The translations under genes were made by a program, and so were the position numbers. Below the pieces are notes generated by a model that ran no database searches, was not told the DNA's origin, and saw nothing but the letters and a program-made list of their open reading frames with translations. A DNA stretch of 64,000 bases, taken from the NCBI RefSeq assembly GCF_014199945.1, contig NZ_JACHOR010000005.1, positions 186,001 to 250,000 of the forward strand. Reading direction: 5' to 3'. Positions 29,168-37,267 of the stretch are shown here, one piece after another. This DNA is from Brevundimonas variabilis (GTDB lineage Bacteria > Pseudomonadota > Alphaproteobacteria > Caulobacterales > Caulobacteraceae). The first letter of the stretch is position 1. Each line of letters begins with the position of its first letter.

Positions 29168-31162
29168 TTACCGCGCGGGGTTGTGCGTCTCGATGAACCG
29201 CATCGTTTCCGTCAGCATCCGCGTCCGCGTTTCGGCCCGCGAGAGCCAGTGATCCTCGCCGTCCAGCTCGATGAATTCATGAGGTTTGCCCGCACGGCGA
29301 AGGGCGTCCGCCATCTGTCGGCTCTGCGAGATCGGCACGACGACATCGTCGCGACCGTGCAGGAGCTGGATGGGGACTTCCACCGTCTCCACCAGCCGGG
29401 AGGGCGAGCGGGCGTCCAGGGACCGGTCGCCGGGCCCGTCGCCGCCCATGAACCGGTTCCAGTACCGGACCCGGCTGCTGTCGCGGCGTTCGCCGCGCTC
29501 GGCCTCATAGCTCAGCATGGCCCGAAGGTTGGAGACTCCCGCCACCGATACGGCGCAGCGATAGACACCGGGATCCAGCGTCGGCCCGGCCAGGGCTGCA
29601 TAGCCGCCGTAGCTGGCGCCCACGATGCAGGTCCGGGCCGGATCGACGATCCCTTCGCCTGCCAGGTAGCGGACACCGTCCGACAGGTCGGTCTGCATCT
29701 TGCGACCCCATTCGCCGAATCCCGCCTCCATGAAGGCCTCGCCATAGCCGGTCGAACCGCGGAAATTGACCTGAAGGACGGCATAGCCGCGGGACGCGAT
29801 CGCCTGCGACCACCAGTCAAAGCCAGCGGTATCGCGCGTTGCGGGACCCCCGTGGGCCAGGACAACAAGGGGCAGATCACGCGCCTCCTTTTTCAGGGGC
29901 GTCGTCAGATATCCATGCAGCGTGAGTCCGTCGGCAGCCTTGAACTGAACAGGTCGCATGGGCGCGACCTGCGATGGCTCGATCTGGGGATAGGCGCGGC
30001 CAACGGGGCGGACCTGTCCCCCGTCGAGGTCGATGAGGCTGTAGGTGCCAGGGTCCTCTGCCCCGCTGGTAAAGACCACAGCGGTCCGCATGTCGTCACT
30101 CCAGCTCGCAAGGACCGGAGCCGCATCGGGCATGACCTGGGTGACGGACGCCCAGAGGACAGCGGCCGTCGGATCGGCGAACGCGTAACGGATGCCTTGA
30201 TCCTGCATGCGACCCGCCCCGATCAGGTGCCGTGTTGTCGGGCTGAACAGCAGACGGTCGGGATTGAAGTCGAAACGGACGGGACGCCAGGTGCCGCTGG
30301 CGATGTCGACATCGAAGAAGACGGCATCCTCGCGCCCTTCGCGGCTCAGATCAGGCCGTTCCGCCGAGACGATCACGCTGTCTCCATTCAGCCCCAGACC
30401 GAGCAGCTCGGGTGGATCAACGGGCGTCGACATCCGCCAGGTTTCCTGGAGACGTCCGTCCTTGCGGACCTGCAGGCTCCAGACCCGACTGCGCTCGTCA
30501 TAGAGACTGCGGGCGATCGAGCGCCCCTCGTCATCCAGAAGAAAATCCTCGACATCGCGAGACATTCTCTCGGCCAGTCGCGCGCTCCCGGTGTCCGGGT
30601 CGACCCGGTAAAGGTTCAGGACCCCGTAGTTGTCGAGCTCGTAGGCGCGTACGAGGACGTCAGGCCTTGCATCGCCCGGCCTGACGTAGACACCGCTCAT
30701 CAGGACGGGAAACAGTTTTCGGTTGGCGTTCAGCATCCGGACGATCCGACCGGTCGTCACGTTGAACACCTGGCCCAGATACAGCTCGGATTTGTCGAGC
30801 CCGATCTGCGGCAGGGTTTCTGTGGTGGAAAGGGTGACGAGGACGCGTTCCTCGTCCAGCCATTCGAGGTCGCGGAGTTTGGCCGATCCGATGGCCACGA
30901 CGCCGAGAGGTCGCTCATTGATCAGGTCGACGGTCGCCATGGCGCGCTGCTCGCCCACAACGGTCACGAACGCGACGCGGTCACCCGAGGGCGACACCGC
31001 GACAAGCTCGGTCGCCGGCAAGGCTCCATAGGCCGAGAGTGGGGGCGGAGGGGTTTGAGCGTGGGCGACGCCAACAGCAGCGCCCCAACTCAGCAGTCCC
31101 ACGGCCCAAAGCCCTGATTTCAAGCGGGAGAGCCCGGGAATTTCAAATCTGATCTGCCTCAT
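29168..31162 (-). CDS. Secreted prolyl-oligopeptidase family (S9) peptidase
   Basis: 664 residues from the ATG at 31162 (the frame is open to 31219). A signal peptide ends near GVAHAQTPP. A beta-propeller N-domain of about 380 residues is followed by an alpha/beta hydrolase domain starting at VQFKAADGLTLHGYLTTP. The catalytic triad is visible: Ser in CIVGASYGGYAAL, Asp in LLHGRDDVVVPISQS, and His in ELDGEDHWLS. Likely a periplasmic di- or oligopeptidase of the dipeptidyl-aminopeptidase/acylaminoacyl type. It is divergent from the hybrid kinase gene. Confidence 0.93.
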   Translation of the reverse strand: MRQIRFEIPGLSRLKSGLWAVGLLSWGAAVGVAHAQTPPPPLSAYGALPATELVAVSPSGDRVAFVTVVGEQRAMATVDLINERPLGVVAIGSAKLRDLEWLDEERVLVTLSTTETLPQIGLDKSELYLGQVFNVTTGRIVRMLNANRKLFPVLMSGVYVRPGDARPDVLVRAYELDNYGVLNLYRVDPDTGSARLAERMSRDVEDFLLDDEGRSIARSLYDERSRVWSLQVRKDGRLQETWRMSTPVDPPELLGLGLNGDSVIVSAERPDLSREGREDAVFFDVDIASGTWRPVRFDFNPDRLLFSPTTRHLIGAGRMQDQGIRYAFADPTAAVLWASVTQVMPDAAPVLASWSDDMRTAVVFTSGAEDPGTYSLIDLDGGQVRPVGRAYPQIEPSQVAPMRPVQFKAADGLTLHGYLTTPLKKEARDLPLVVLAHGGPATRDTAGFDWWSQAIASRGYAVLQVNFRGSTGYGEAFMEAGFGEWGRKMQTDLSDGVRYLAGEGIVDPARTCIVGASYGGYAALAGPTLDPGVYRCAVSVAGVSNLRAMLSYEAERGERRDSSRVRYWNRFMGGDGPGDRSLDARSPSRLVETVEVPIQLLHGRDDVVVPISQSRQMADALRRAGKPHEFIELDGEDHWLSRAETRTRMLTETMRFIETHNPAR

Positions 31163-31374
31163 CAGAGACAACCCTAGGCCGCAAATGTGTTGAAGCAAGT
31201 CATATGTGCCTGTTTGCACACGCCACTGAATTCCAATACCGGCGTTCCCCGGATCCGAAGGCTCCGGTTCAGTCAGTAGGCGGAGTATATAACTGAAAAG
31301 GTTCGCAAAATCTTCAAACGGGGAGAACCGGCCGTTAAAGCCTCTGCTCTAGGGAACCTCCACCTGGAGGTGTC

Positions 31375-32997
31375 ATGGCTCGTATCGGCGACCATATCGA
31401 AGCGAGCCTGCCTGTCCTGGCCGAGACCTATGGATCGGTGGTGTTCGACCGGTTCCAGGCCGAGCCCAACACGCTCGCCATTGCTGTCGTCGATGACGAA
31501 AACCGCCCGCTCGGTCTGGTCGAGCGCAACGCCTTCTGTCTGCAGATGGCTGCGGAATTCGGTCGCGCTCTCTATGCCCGGCGGCCGATCTCGGCCCTGA
31601 TGGATTGCGAGCCCCTGCTGGTCGAGGCCGATGCAGGAGCCGAGACCTTCTTCCGGACCATCGACGCCGCTGAACTCGGGGCCCTGCTGAGGGGCTTCAT
31701 CGTGGTGTCGGAGGGCCGATATGTCGGTGTAGGCACCGCACTGCAGGTGCTTCAGGCCGGCAGTGCCCTGTATCGCCGCCGGGCCGAGGAAATGAGCGAA
31801 CTGGCGCGGAACCTGGCCGCTGCAGAGGCGGAGGCCCAGGCCTCGAGCCGGGCCAAGTCCGAGTTTCTGGCGGTCATGAGCCACGAGATCCGGACTCCTC
31901 TGAACGGCGTGCTGGGCGTTGCGGGCCTGCTCGATCGCAAGCTCGAGCAGCCGGAACTGCGTCGCTACGTTCACACGATCCTGGAGTCCGGCCAGTCGCT
32001 GCTGCGCTTACTGACGGATGCGCTGGACATGTCGCGGGCCTCGGCCGGCATGCTGGGTCTCGTGGAGGCTCCCTTCGACATTGATGCGCTGGGGGCGGAC
32101 GTCGATGCCCTGTGGCGCGCGCGGGCCGACGAGAAGGGGCTGGCGCTGAAGATGATCTGCGACACGGCAGACCAGGCCTGGGTCGTCGGCGATACCATGC
32201 GGCTCAAGCAGTTGCTCAATAACCTGATCGGCAACGCCCTCAAATTCACTCAGGCCGGCGAGGTGGTGGTGAGACTGGCGACCCGGCGCGACGCGGAGCT
32301 CGGGATGCTGCGGCTGGAGGCCACGGTCGACGACAGCGGTCCGGGTATCCCCGCCAGCGCCGCCGCGACGATCTTCGAACCCTTCAATACCGGCAATGCC
32401 GGGCGCGAGGGGGCGGGGGCGGGGCTCGGCCTGGCCATCTGTCGCCAGATCGTGGAGCAGATGGGCGGCACGATCACGGTCTCGCAATCACCCCGCATGG
32501 GCGCTCGGTTCCAGTTCAGCCTTCCGGTCATCGGCGCCGACGCGACGGCCCGCGTCGCCGAGCCCGTCATGGCCGCCCCGACGCCGCACGAGACGCTGCA
32601 TGTTCTGGTGGTCGACGACAATGCCACGAACCGCTTCGTCGCCGGCAAGCTGCTCGAAATGTTCGGCTGCACCTTCGAGAGCGTCGAGGACGGGGCACAG
32701 GCGGTCGAGGCCGTTTCCAGCCGGCCGTTCGATCTTGTGCTGATGGACATCAAGATGCCGGTGATGGACGGGATCGCTGCGACCCGGGCCATACGGAAGC
32801 TGCCAGGACCGCAGTCGACGCTGCCGATCGTGGCCCTGACGGCCAATGCCGAAGACGGCGATGCGGCCACCTATCTGGCCGCAGGCATGAACGGCGTTGC
32901 ACAGAAGCCGATCCAGCCCGATGCCTTGCTGAATGTCATCCGGACCGCCCTGACCCCGGTCCTCGATGACGAGCCCGTTCGCGCCCGGGCCGCCTGA
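31375..32997 (+). CDS. Cytoplasmic hybrid histidine kinase with CBS-like N-terminus and receiver domain
   Basis: 540 residues with no membrane helix. The N-terminal 130 residues resemble the CBS-pair sensor seen in some GGDEF proteins (TLAIAVVDDENRPLGLVERN, RRPISALMDCEPLLVEADA). A coiled coil leads to the kinase core: H-box MSHEIRTPLNG (His170), N-box NLIGNALKFT, G1 DDSGPGI (about 319-325), G2 GAGLGLAI. The receiver domain begins at VLVVDDNATNR, with phospho-acceptor Asp458 in LMDIKMPVMDG. The start is fixed by TGGAGGTGTC before the ATG. No cognate regulator gene is adjacent. Confidence 0.93.
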   Translation: MARIGDHIEASLPVLAETYGSVVFDRFQAEPNTLAIAVVDDENRPLGLVERNAFCLQMAAEFGRALYARRPISALMDCEPLLVEADAGAETFFRTIDAAELGALLRGFIVVSEGRYVGVGTALQVLQAGSALYRRRAEEMSELARNLAAAEAEAQASSRAKSEFLAVMSHEIRTPLNGVLGVAGLLDRKLEQPELRRYVHTILESGQSLLRLLTDALDMSRASAGMLGLVEAPFDIDALGADVDALWRARADEKGLALKMICDTADQAWVVGDTMRLKQLLNNLIGNALKFTQAGEVVVRLATRRDAELGMLRLEATVDDSGPGIPASAAATIFEPFNTGNAGREGAGAGLGLAICRQIVEQMGGTITVSQSPRMGARFQFSLPVIGADATARVAEPVMAAPTPHETLHVLVVDDNATNRFVAGKLLEMFGCTFESVEDGAQAVEAVSSRPFDLVLMDIKMPVMDGIAATRAIRKLPGPQSTLPIVALTANAEDGDAATYLAAGMNGVAQKPIQPDALLNVIRTALTPVLDDEPVRARAA

Positions 32998-33000
32998 ACG

Positions 33001-33028
33001 AAAAACGCCCCGGCGTGAACCGGGGCGT
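33001..33028 (-). terminator. Intrinsic terminator of infC
   Basis: CGCCCCGG (33006-33013) pairs with CCGGGGCG (33020-33027) around a six-base loop. On the minus strand the stem is followed by a run of five T (33005-33001). It lies 26 bases after the infC stop and four after the stop of the convergent kinase gene. Confidence 0.85.
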
Positions 33029-33054
33029 CTGATCTTGCCGTCTCGTGCGGAAGC

Positions 33055-33588
33055 CTATTTCGGGGCCAGGATCATGATCATCTGGCGGCCTTCCATGCGC
33101 GGCGCATATTCGACCTTGGCGATTTCGTCGAAGTCGGCCTGAACCTTGTTCAACAGCTTCATGCCCAGTTCGGGGTGGGCCATCTCGCGGCCGCGGAAGC
33201 GCAGGGTCACCTTGACCTTGTCACCCTCGTCGAAGAAGCGATGCATGGCCTTGGCCTTCACCTCATAGTCGTGGATGTCGATGTTGGGGCGGAGCTTGAT
33301 CTCTTTCAGCTCGACGACCTTCTGCCGCTTGCGGGCCTCGGCCTTCTTCTTCTGCTCCTGGAAGCGGAACTTGCCGTAATCGAGAATCTTGCAGACCGGC
33401 GGCTCGGACGTCGACACGATCTGAACCAGGTCCATGCCCGCCTCTTCGGCGGCCTCGAGTGCGGCGGAGGTCGGCATCACGCCCTGTTTCTCGCCGTTCT
33501 GATCGATCAGCAGAACGCGGGGAGCGCGGATTTCCTGGTTCATGGGCGGCCCATCCTTGACGGGCGGCTGGTTCATAGGACGGCGAAT
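33055..33588 (-). CDS. infC: Translation initiation factor IF-3, probable AUU start
   Basis: 177 codons if begun at the ATT at 33588-33586; 173 residues from the ATG at 33576. IF-3 landmarks: [39 protein letters not shown] linker helix, [18 protein letters not shown] and [12 protein letters not shown]. The ATT is preferred because AAGGA (33603-33599) stands 10 bases before it, an in-frame TAA (33612-33610) closes the frame just upstream, and the ATG has no Shine-Dalgarno at a usable distance. In enteric bacteria the AUU start lets IF-3 repress itself; the same control here is inference. Confidence 0.93.
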   Translation of the reverse strand: MRRPMNQPPVKDGPPMNQEIRAPRVLLIDQNGEKQGVMPTSAALEAAEEAGMDLVQIVSTSEPPVCKILDYGKFRFQEQKKKAEARKRQKVVELKEIKLRPNIDIHDYEVKAKAMHRFFDEGDKVKVTLRFRGREMAHPELGMKLLNKVQADFDEIAKVEYAPRMEGRQMIMILAPK

Positions 33589-33719
33589 GAGCGTCGTTTC
33601 CTTGTGTGATTAAAACGGTGTGGTCTTCGGGTCGAAGGTATTGCGTGCCGCAGGGCACAGCGCACGGCTGTGCACCGCGTTCCCCACGGGCCCCCATATG
33701 CGCCCGAAACCCCGGATTA

Positions 33720-34685
33720 TCAAGTTGACCCGGAACGGTCGCCAGTGATGAAGGCATCATGAAGGGCCAGAACGCCTTCGAACACATGGTCGACGCTCAG
33801 GTCCTCGATCGGTGCGAACTGGCCGCGCGTCTCGTTGGAGGCCACGGTCCGCGTCCGGGGGCCCCATGGCCCGTACAGCCACCATTCGGTCGGGCCGAAC
33901 AGCCCCAGCGTGGGCCGGCCGGCCGCCGCCGATACATGCATGAGTCCGGAATCATTGCCGACGAACAGAGCCGCCCGGTCGATCATGGCGGCGGAGGCCA
34001 GGATGTCGCTGCGACCCACGCCGTCGATTCCGCGTGCCCCGGCTGCGGCCAGGGCGGGGGCCGCCGGGGCATGGTCGCCCGGCCCTCCGACCAGCAGGAA
34101 CCGCCAGCCGTCGAAGCGCGGCTCGGCCTTCAGCCGCTCGACCAGCGCCCCCCAGCGGTCCGCGGGCCAGCTCTTGCCCGGCTGATGCGCGATGGGGGCC
34201 ATCGCGAGGATCGGTCCCGGCGCGCTCGCCAGTTGCGGGTCGATGATGGCGGCGGCTTCGGCGCGGGCCGCGTCATCGATGAACAGTTCGGGATCGAGCG
34301 GGGTCGCAGAGCCCATCAGACGCGACACCATCTCGACCTTGCGAAGGCCCGTCTCCCATTTCCGGGTGTAGATGATGCGCCGGCGCGTCGGCACCAGCCA
34401 GGCCAGGGCCGAGCCGCGGATGTCGATCACGAGGTCCCACTGTGTGCCGACGACCTGTTTCCAGAGGTCCAGCCAGTGACCGGCCGCCTTCTTCTTGTCG
34501 AGGATGATCACCCGCTCGACTCCGGGTGCCGAACGAAACAGGGGGGCCGGCGGGCGACCGACGGCCACGGTGATCCGGGCCCCCGGCAGCTGCCGGCCGA
34601 TCTCGCGGATGATGCCGGACGAGATCACGCAGTCGCCGATGCGATTGGACGTGACGAACAGGACTTTGGGCGGGGTCGGGGTCAA
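33720..34685 (-). CDS. Glycosyltransferase family 9 (heptosyltransferase-like)
   Basis: 321 residues. GT9 pattern: N-terminal VLFVTSNRIGDCVISSGIIREI with the G-D dyad, DLVIDIRGSALAWL, a middle APIAHQPGKSWPADRWGALVERL, and LFVGNDSGLMHVSAAAGRPTLGLFGPTEWW as the sugar-nucleotide site. Members transfer heptose or related sugars to LPS core. No other LPS gene is adjacent, so acceptor and donor are unknown. A long plus-strand frame runs antisense through this gene but joins the real hydrolase only at 34755. Confidence 0.9.
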   Translation of the reverse strand: MTPTPPKVLFVTSNRIGDCVISSGIIREIGRQLPGARITVAVGRPPAPLFRSAPGVERVIILDKKKAAGHWLDLWKQVVGTQWDLVIDIRGSALAWLVPTRRRIIYTRKWETGLRKVEMVSRLMGSATPLDPELFIDDAARAEAAAIIDPQLASAPGPILAMAPIAHQPGKSWPADRWGALVERLKAEPRFDGWRFLLVGGPGDHAPAAPALAAAGARGIDGVGRSDILASAAMIDRAALFVGNDSGLMHVSAAAGRPTLGLFGPTEWWLYGPWGPRTRTVASNETRGQFAPIEDLSVDHVFEGVLALHDAFITGDRSGST

Positions 34686-34754
34686 GGTGGGCCTTCGCGC
34701 GATCAGATGCGTTCGCTATCAGGCGGGACCGATTTGCGCGAGAGGAGCCGTCCG

Positions 34755-35516
34755 ATGATCGAGGCCATGAATGACGATGCCGTGCGGCACCTGACCCGGC
34801 CGGACGGCGAGGCCCTTGCCTTCAAACAGGTCGAGGGCGACGGGGCGACCGTCGTCTGGATCGGCGGGTTCCGTTCTGACATGGAGGGGACCAAGGCCCT
34901 GGCGCTGGATGCTGCGGCGCGCGCGCAAGGCTGGCGCTTCCTGCGATATGACCATTTCGCCCATGGCCGGTCTTCCGGCGACTGGCGGGCGGCCACCATC
35001 GGACGCTGGCGCGAGGATGCCATCGCCGTGATTGACAGCATCGAGGGCCCCGTCATCCCGGTCGGCTCATCGATGGGCGGATGGCTGGCGCTTTTGCTGA
35101 CTCTGGCCCGGCCAGAGCGAATTCAGGGGCTGGTCCTGATCAATCCGGCCCAGGATTTCACCGAACGCCTGATGTGGCCGGGGCTGGCCGATCATGAACG
35201 GCAGGCGATCCTGAGGGACGGCGAGACGACCGTGGCCGAGCCGGGACTGGGATCCTATGTCCTGACGCGACGGATGTTCGAGGAGGCCCGCGACTGGCTG
35301 CTGCTGGACGGTGCCGTCGGGATTGCCGCGCCGGTTCATATCCTGCAGGGGCGTGCTGACGACGTCGTACCCTGGCGTCATGCGATGGCGCTGGTCGACA
35401 GGCTGCAGGGCGGCGATGTGCGGCTGGACCTCGTCGAGGGCGGCGACCACCGGTTGTCGACAGCGGCCGATCTGGCGCGGCTGGTCGAGGCTGTCGCCGT
35501 GATGCAGGCGCACTGA
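34755..35516 (+). CDS. Alpha/beta hydrolase (ABHD10-like serine hydrolase)
   Basis: 253 residues from the ATG at 34755, seven bases after an AGAGGAG site. Core motifs: VVWIGGFRSDMEGTKA, FLRYDHFAHGRSSGDW, nucleophile elbow PVIPVGSSMGGWLALL (Ser about 104), Asp in ILQGRADDVVPWRHA and His in VEGGDHRLST. Alphaproteobacterial members resemble mammalian ABHD10, a thio- or acyl-glucuronide esterase; the natural substrate is unknown. It is divergent from the GT9 gene and convergent with the M23 gene. Confidence 0.88.
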   Translation: MIEAMNDDAVRHLTRPDGEALAFKQVEGDGATVVWIGGFRSDMEGTKALALDAAARAQGWRFLRYDHFAHGRSSGDWRAATIGRWREDAIAVIDSIEGPVIPVGSSMGGWLALLLTLARPERIQGLVLINPAQDFTERLMWPGLADHERQAILRDGETTVAEPGLGSYVLTRRMFEEARDWLLLDGAVGIAAPVHILQGRADDVVPWRHAMALVDRLQGGDVRLDLVEGGDHRLSTAADLARLVEAVAVMQAH

Positions 35517-35526
35517 GCGCCGGCGG

Positions 35527-36885
35527 TCAGCCCTGAGCGGCGGGGCGCAGTCCGGGAACCGAGGCCTGCAGAACAGCGGGCTTGCGCTCCCCACCGGCGG
35601 CGATGATGCGGTCGATGCGCGCCTTTTCGGCCCGGAACGCGGTCAGGTCGGCTCCGGCAAGCACGGTGCCTTCGCTGGTCTTGATGCCGGCCGGATTGAT
35701 CCGCTGGCCGTTGCGCCAGATCTCATAGTGCAGGTGCGGGCCGGTGGAAGCACCGGTCGATCCGACAAAGGCAACCGTCTGGCCCTGGCTGACGCGCTGT
35801 CCGGCGCGAATGCCCGAACCGTAGCGCGACAGGTGACCGTATCCGGTTTCCAGCCCGTTCGCGTGACGGATGCGGAGCCAGTTGCCATAGCCGCCCCAGC
35901 GCCGGGCCTCGACGACCACACCATCGGCGGGCGCGATCACAGGCGTACCGGTGGAGGCCGCGAAATCCATGCCCTGGTGCATCTTGCGATAGCCGGCGAT
36001 CGGATGGCGACGGAAGCCGAACGAGGAAGAGACGCGGAACCCGCGATCCAGCGGCGTGCGCATCATGGTCGAGCGCATGTTCTTGCCCGTCGCGTCGAAA
36101 TACTGGGCTTCCTTGGCACCGGCGGGCTGGAAGCGGTAATAGACGACGTCCTTCAGCTGGGCATACAGCAGGTCATCCGTGGCCACGGTGCGGCCGGTCT
36201 CGGTGACCGAACGTCCGAACACCAGGGTGAAATTGTCGTTGGCCCGCACGTCGCGATCCATGTCGAGCTTGTGCGAAAACAGCTTGTTGGCCGCGCGACG
36301 GATTGGGGCCGAAGCGCCGAGGCGCTGGGCGCTGGCGGTCAGGGAGCCCTCGACCTTGCCGGTCAGGACGACGGTCTCGGCGGTGACCTTTTCATCGAGG
36401 GCCCGCAGACGAAGGGCACCGTCGAAGCTGCGCGACACCGTCAGTTGGCTGGCAGGGCCCGTGCGCATGGTCAGGCCGATCAGGCGGGCATCGCCGCGAC
36501 CGCCGCGAGGCTTGGAAATGGCGGTCTCGAACCGTAGGCCGGCGCCGAGGTCCCTGAGATCAAAGGCGTTGGAGAGGGTGGCGGCGACGGCGGAGGCTTC
36601 GTCGGCACCGATCCCGGTGCGCCGCATCGCCTGTTCAAAGGTTTCGCCGCGACGGATCTGGACCGCAACGGCTTCGGGTGCCGTGAGACCCTGGGGGGCG
36701 GAGGCCGCTGCAAACGCGCGGGCTTCCAGAATATCGACCTGTGTGTCGGTCAGTTGCGGAACATCTTCGGCGATGGCCGGTTGATGTACGCGCCCGCCGA
36801 ACACCGCAACCGTCAGGGCCGCAGCGGCCGTGAACAGATGCGGCGCGATGCGCATTGGCTGACGGCGTGGATCAAACTGAGCCAT
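35527..36885 (-). CDS. M23 (LytM) peptidoglycan endopeptidase, active type
   Basis: 452 residues from the ATG at 36885; 12 more residues are possible. An N-terminal signal/anchor (HLFTAAAALTVAVFGG) is followed by a roughly 270-residue region that includes a domain like the OapA/LysM-adjacent segment of YebA/MepM, and then the M23 domain. The zinc and catalytic residues are present: RRHPIAGYRKMHQGMDF, GYGHLSRYG and GPHLHYEIW. It should cleave cross-links, in contrast to the degenerate domain at 18402. A good promoter is seen upstream (36932-36959). Confidence 0.92.
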   Translation of the reverse strand: MAQFDPRRQPMRIAPHLFTAAAALTVAVFGGRVHQPAIAEDVPQLTDTQVDILEARAFAAASAPQGLTAPEAVAVQIRRGETFEQAMRRTGIGADEASAVAATLSNAFDLRDLGAGLRFETAISKPRGGRGDARLIGLTMRTGPASQLTVSRSFDGALRLRALDEKVTAETVVLTGKVEGSLTASAQRLGASAPIRRAANKLFSHKLDMDRDVRANDNFTLVFGRSVTETGRTVATDDLLYAQLKDVVYYRFQPAGAKEAQYFDATGKNMRSTMMRTPLDRGFRVSSSFGFRRHPIAGYRKMHQGMDFAASTGTPVIAPADGVVVEARRWGGYGNWLRIRHANGLETGYGHLSRYGSGIRAGQRVSQGQTVAFVGSTGASTGPHLHYEIWRNGQRINPAGIKTSEGTVLAGADLTAFRAEKARIDRIIAAGGERKPAVLQASVPGLRPAAQG

Positions 36886-36931
36886 CGGTCCCCAAAAATC
36901 GACGACGCCGAACAGCGCCAACCCATCAAGA

Positions 36932-36959
36932 ATTATGCAGTCTGCAGACGACGTCCCAA
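36932..36959 (-). promoter_or_regulatory. Candidate housekeeping promoter of the M23 gene
   Basis: Read on the minus strand, TTGGGA (36959-36954) and CATAAT (36937-36932) are separated by 16 bases, with the M23 ATG about 47 bases further. The region is clearly AT-richer than its surroundings. Confidence 0.45.
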
Positions 36960-37036
36960 GTCCGCAGAGGAATCCCTATAGCGCGGTGAATCCCATTTTG
37001 GAAGGCCGAGTGTTACAAATGATTAATCGGTGTCCG

Positions 37037-37062
37037 AAAGCCTGTAGATTCCGGGCTTTTTT
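37037..37062 (+). terminator. Terminator-like hairpin in intergenic DNA
   Basis: AAAGCC (37037-37042) pairs with GGCTTT (37054-37059) and is followed at once by more T, giving a run of six. No annotated plus-strand gene ends here; the closest upstream gene runs the other way. It may end an unannotated small transcript beginning near 36960. Confidence 0.45.
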
Positions 37063-37201
37063 GATGGGCGACCACTATGGTGACAGTCATTTTCAGAAGA
37101 GTGTCGAGCAATGCTCAAATGGCAATTGCGACTGCTGACGTGACCATTAACTGTGGCGCAACTGTCACGCAATGTTGCACGCAGGTCGCGGGTTTTGTAG
37201 C

Positions 37202-37230
37202 TTGCGAAACTGTCGCGATGCTGAGCCTAT
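37202..37230 (+). promoter_or_regulatory. Candidate promoter of ydbH
   Basis: TTGCGA (37202-37207) and GCCTAT (37225-37230) are spaced by 17 bases; the -10 block partly fits the Caulobacter GCTANAWC pattern. It lies about 38 bases before the ydbH start. Confidence 0.35.
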
Positions 37231-37267
37231 CCGCGCCGTATAAGCCCCGCTCAGGAGCCATTCCCGC

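Larger units (their letters stand above)
36886..37267. other. AT-richer intergenic region between divergent envelope genes
   Basis: 382 bases with no credible protein. It carries the M23 promoter, a terminator-like hairpin on the plus strand (37037-37062), and a candidate ydbH promoter (37202-37230). GCAAC (37158-37162) and GTTGC (37174-37178) form an inverted repeat that could be an operator. A short non-coding RNA ending at the hairpin is possible. Confidence 0.5.

Noticed and set aside
29183..31117. 644-codon plus-strand frame antisense to the S9 peptidase
   Set aside because: The peptidase has a full catalytic triad on the other strand; the shadow has none.
31205..31220. TGTGC-N6-GCACA dyad upstream of the S9 peptidase
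   Set aside because: Only five bases per arm in a divergent gap; too weak to call an operator.
33759..34754. Upstream extension of the alpha/beta hydrolase frame
   Set aside because: It runs antisense through the GT9 gene; the hydrolase starts at 34755 behind a good ribosome-binding site.
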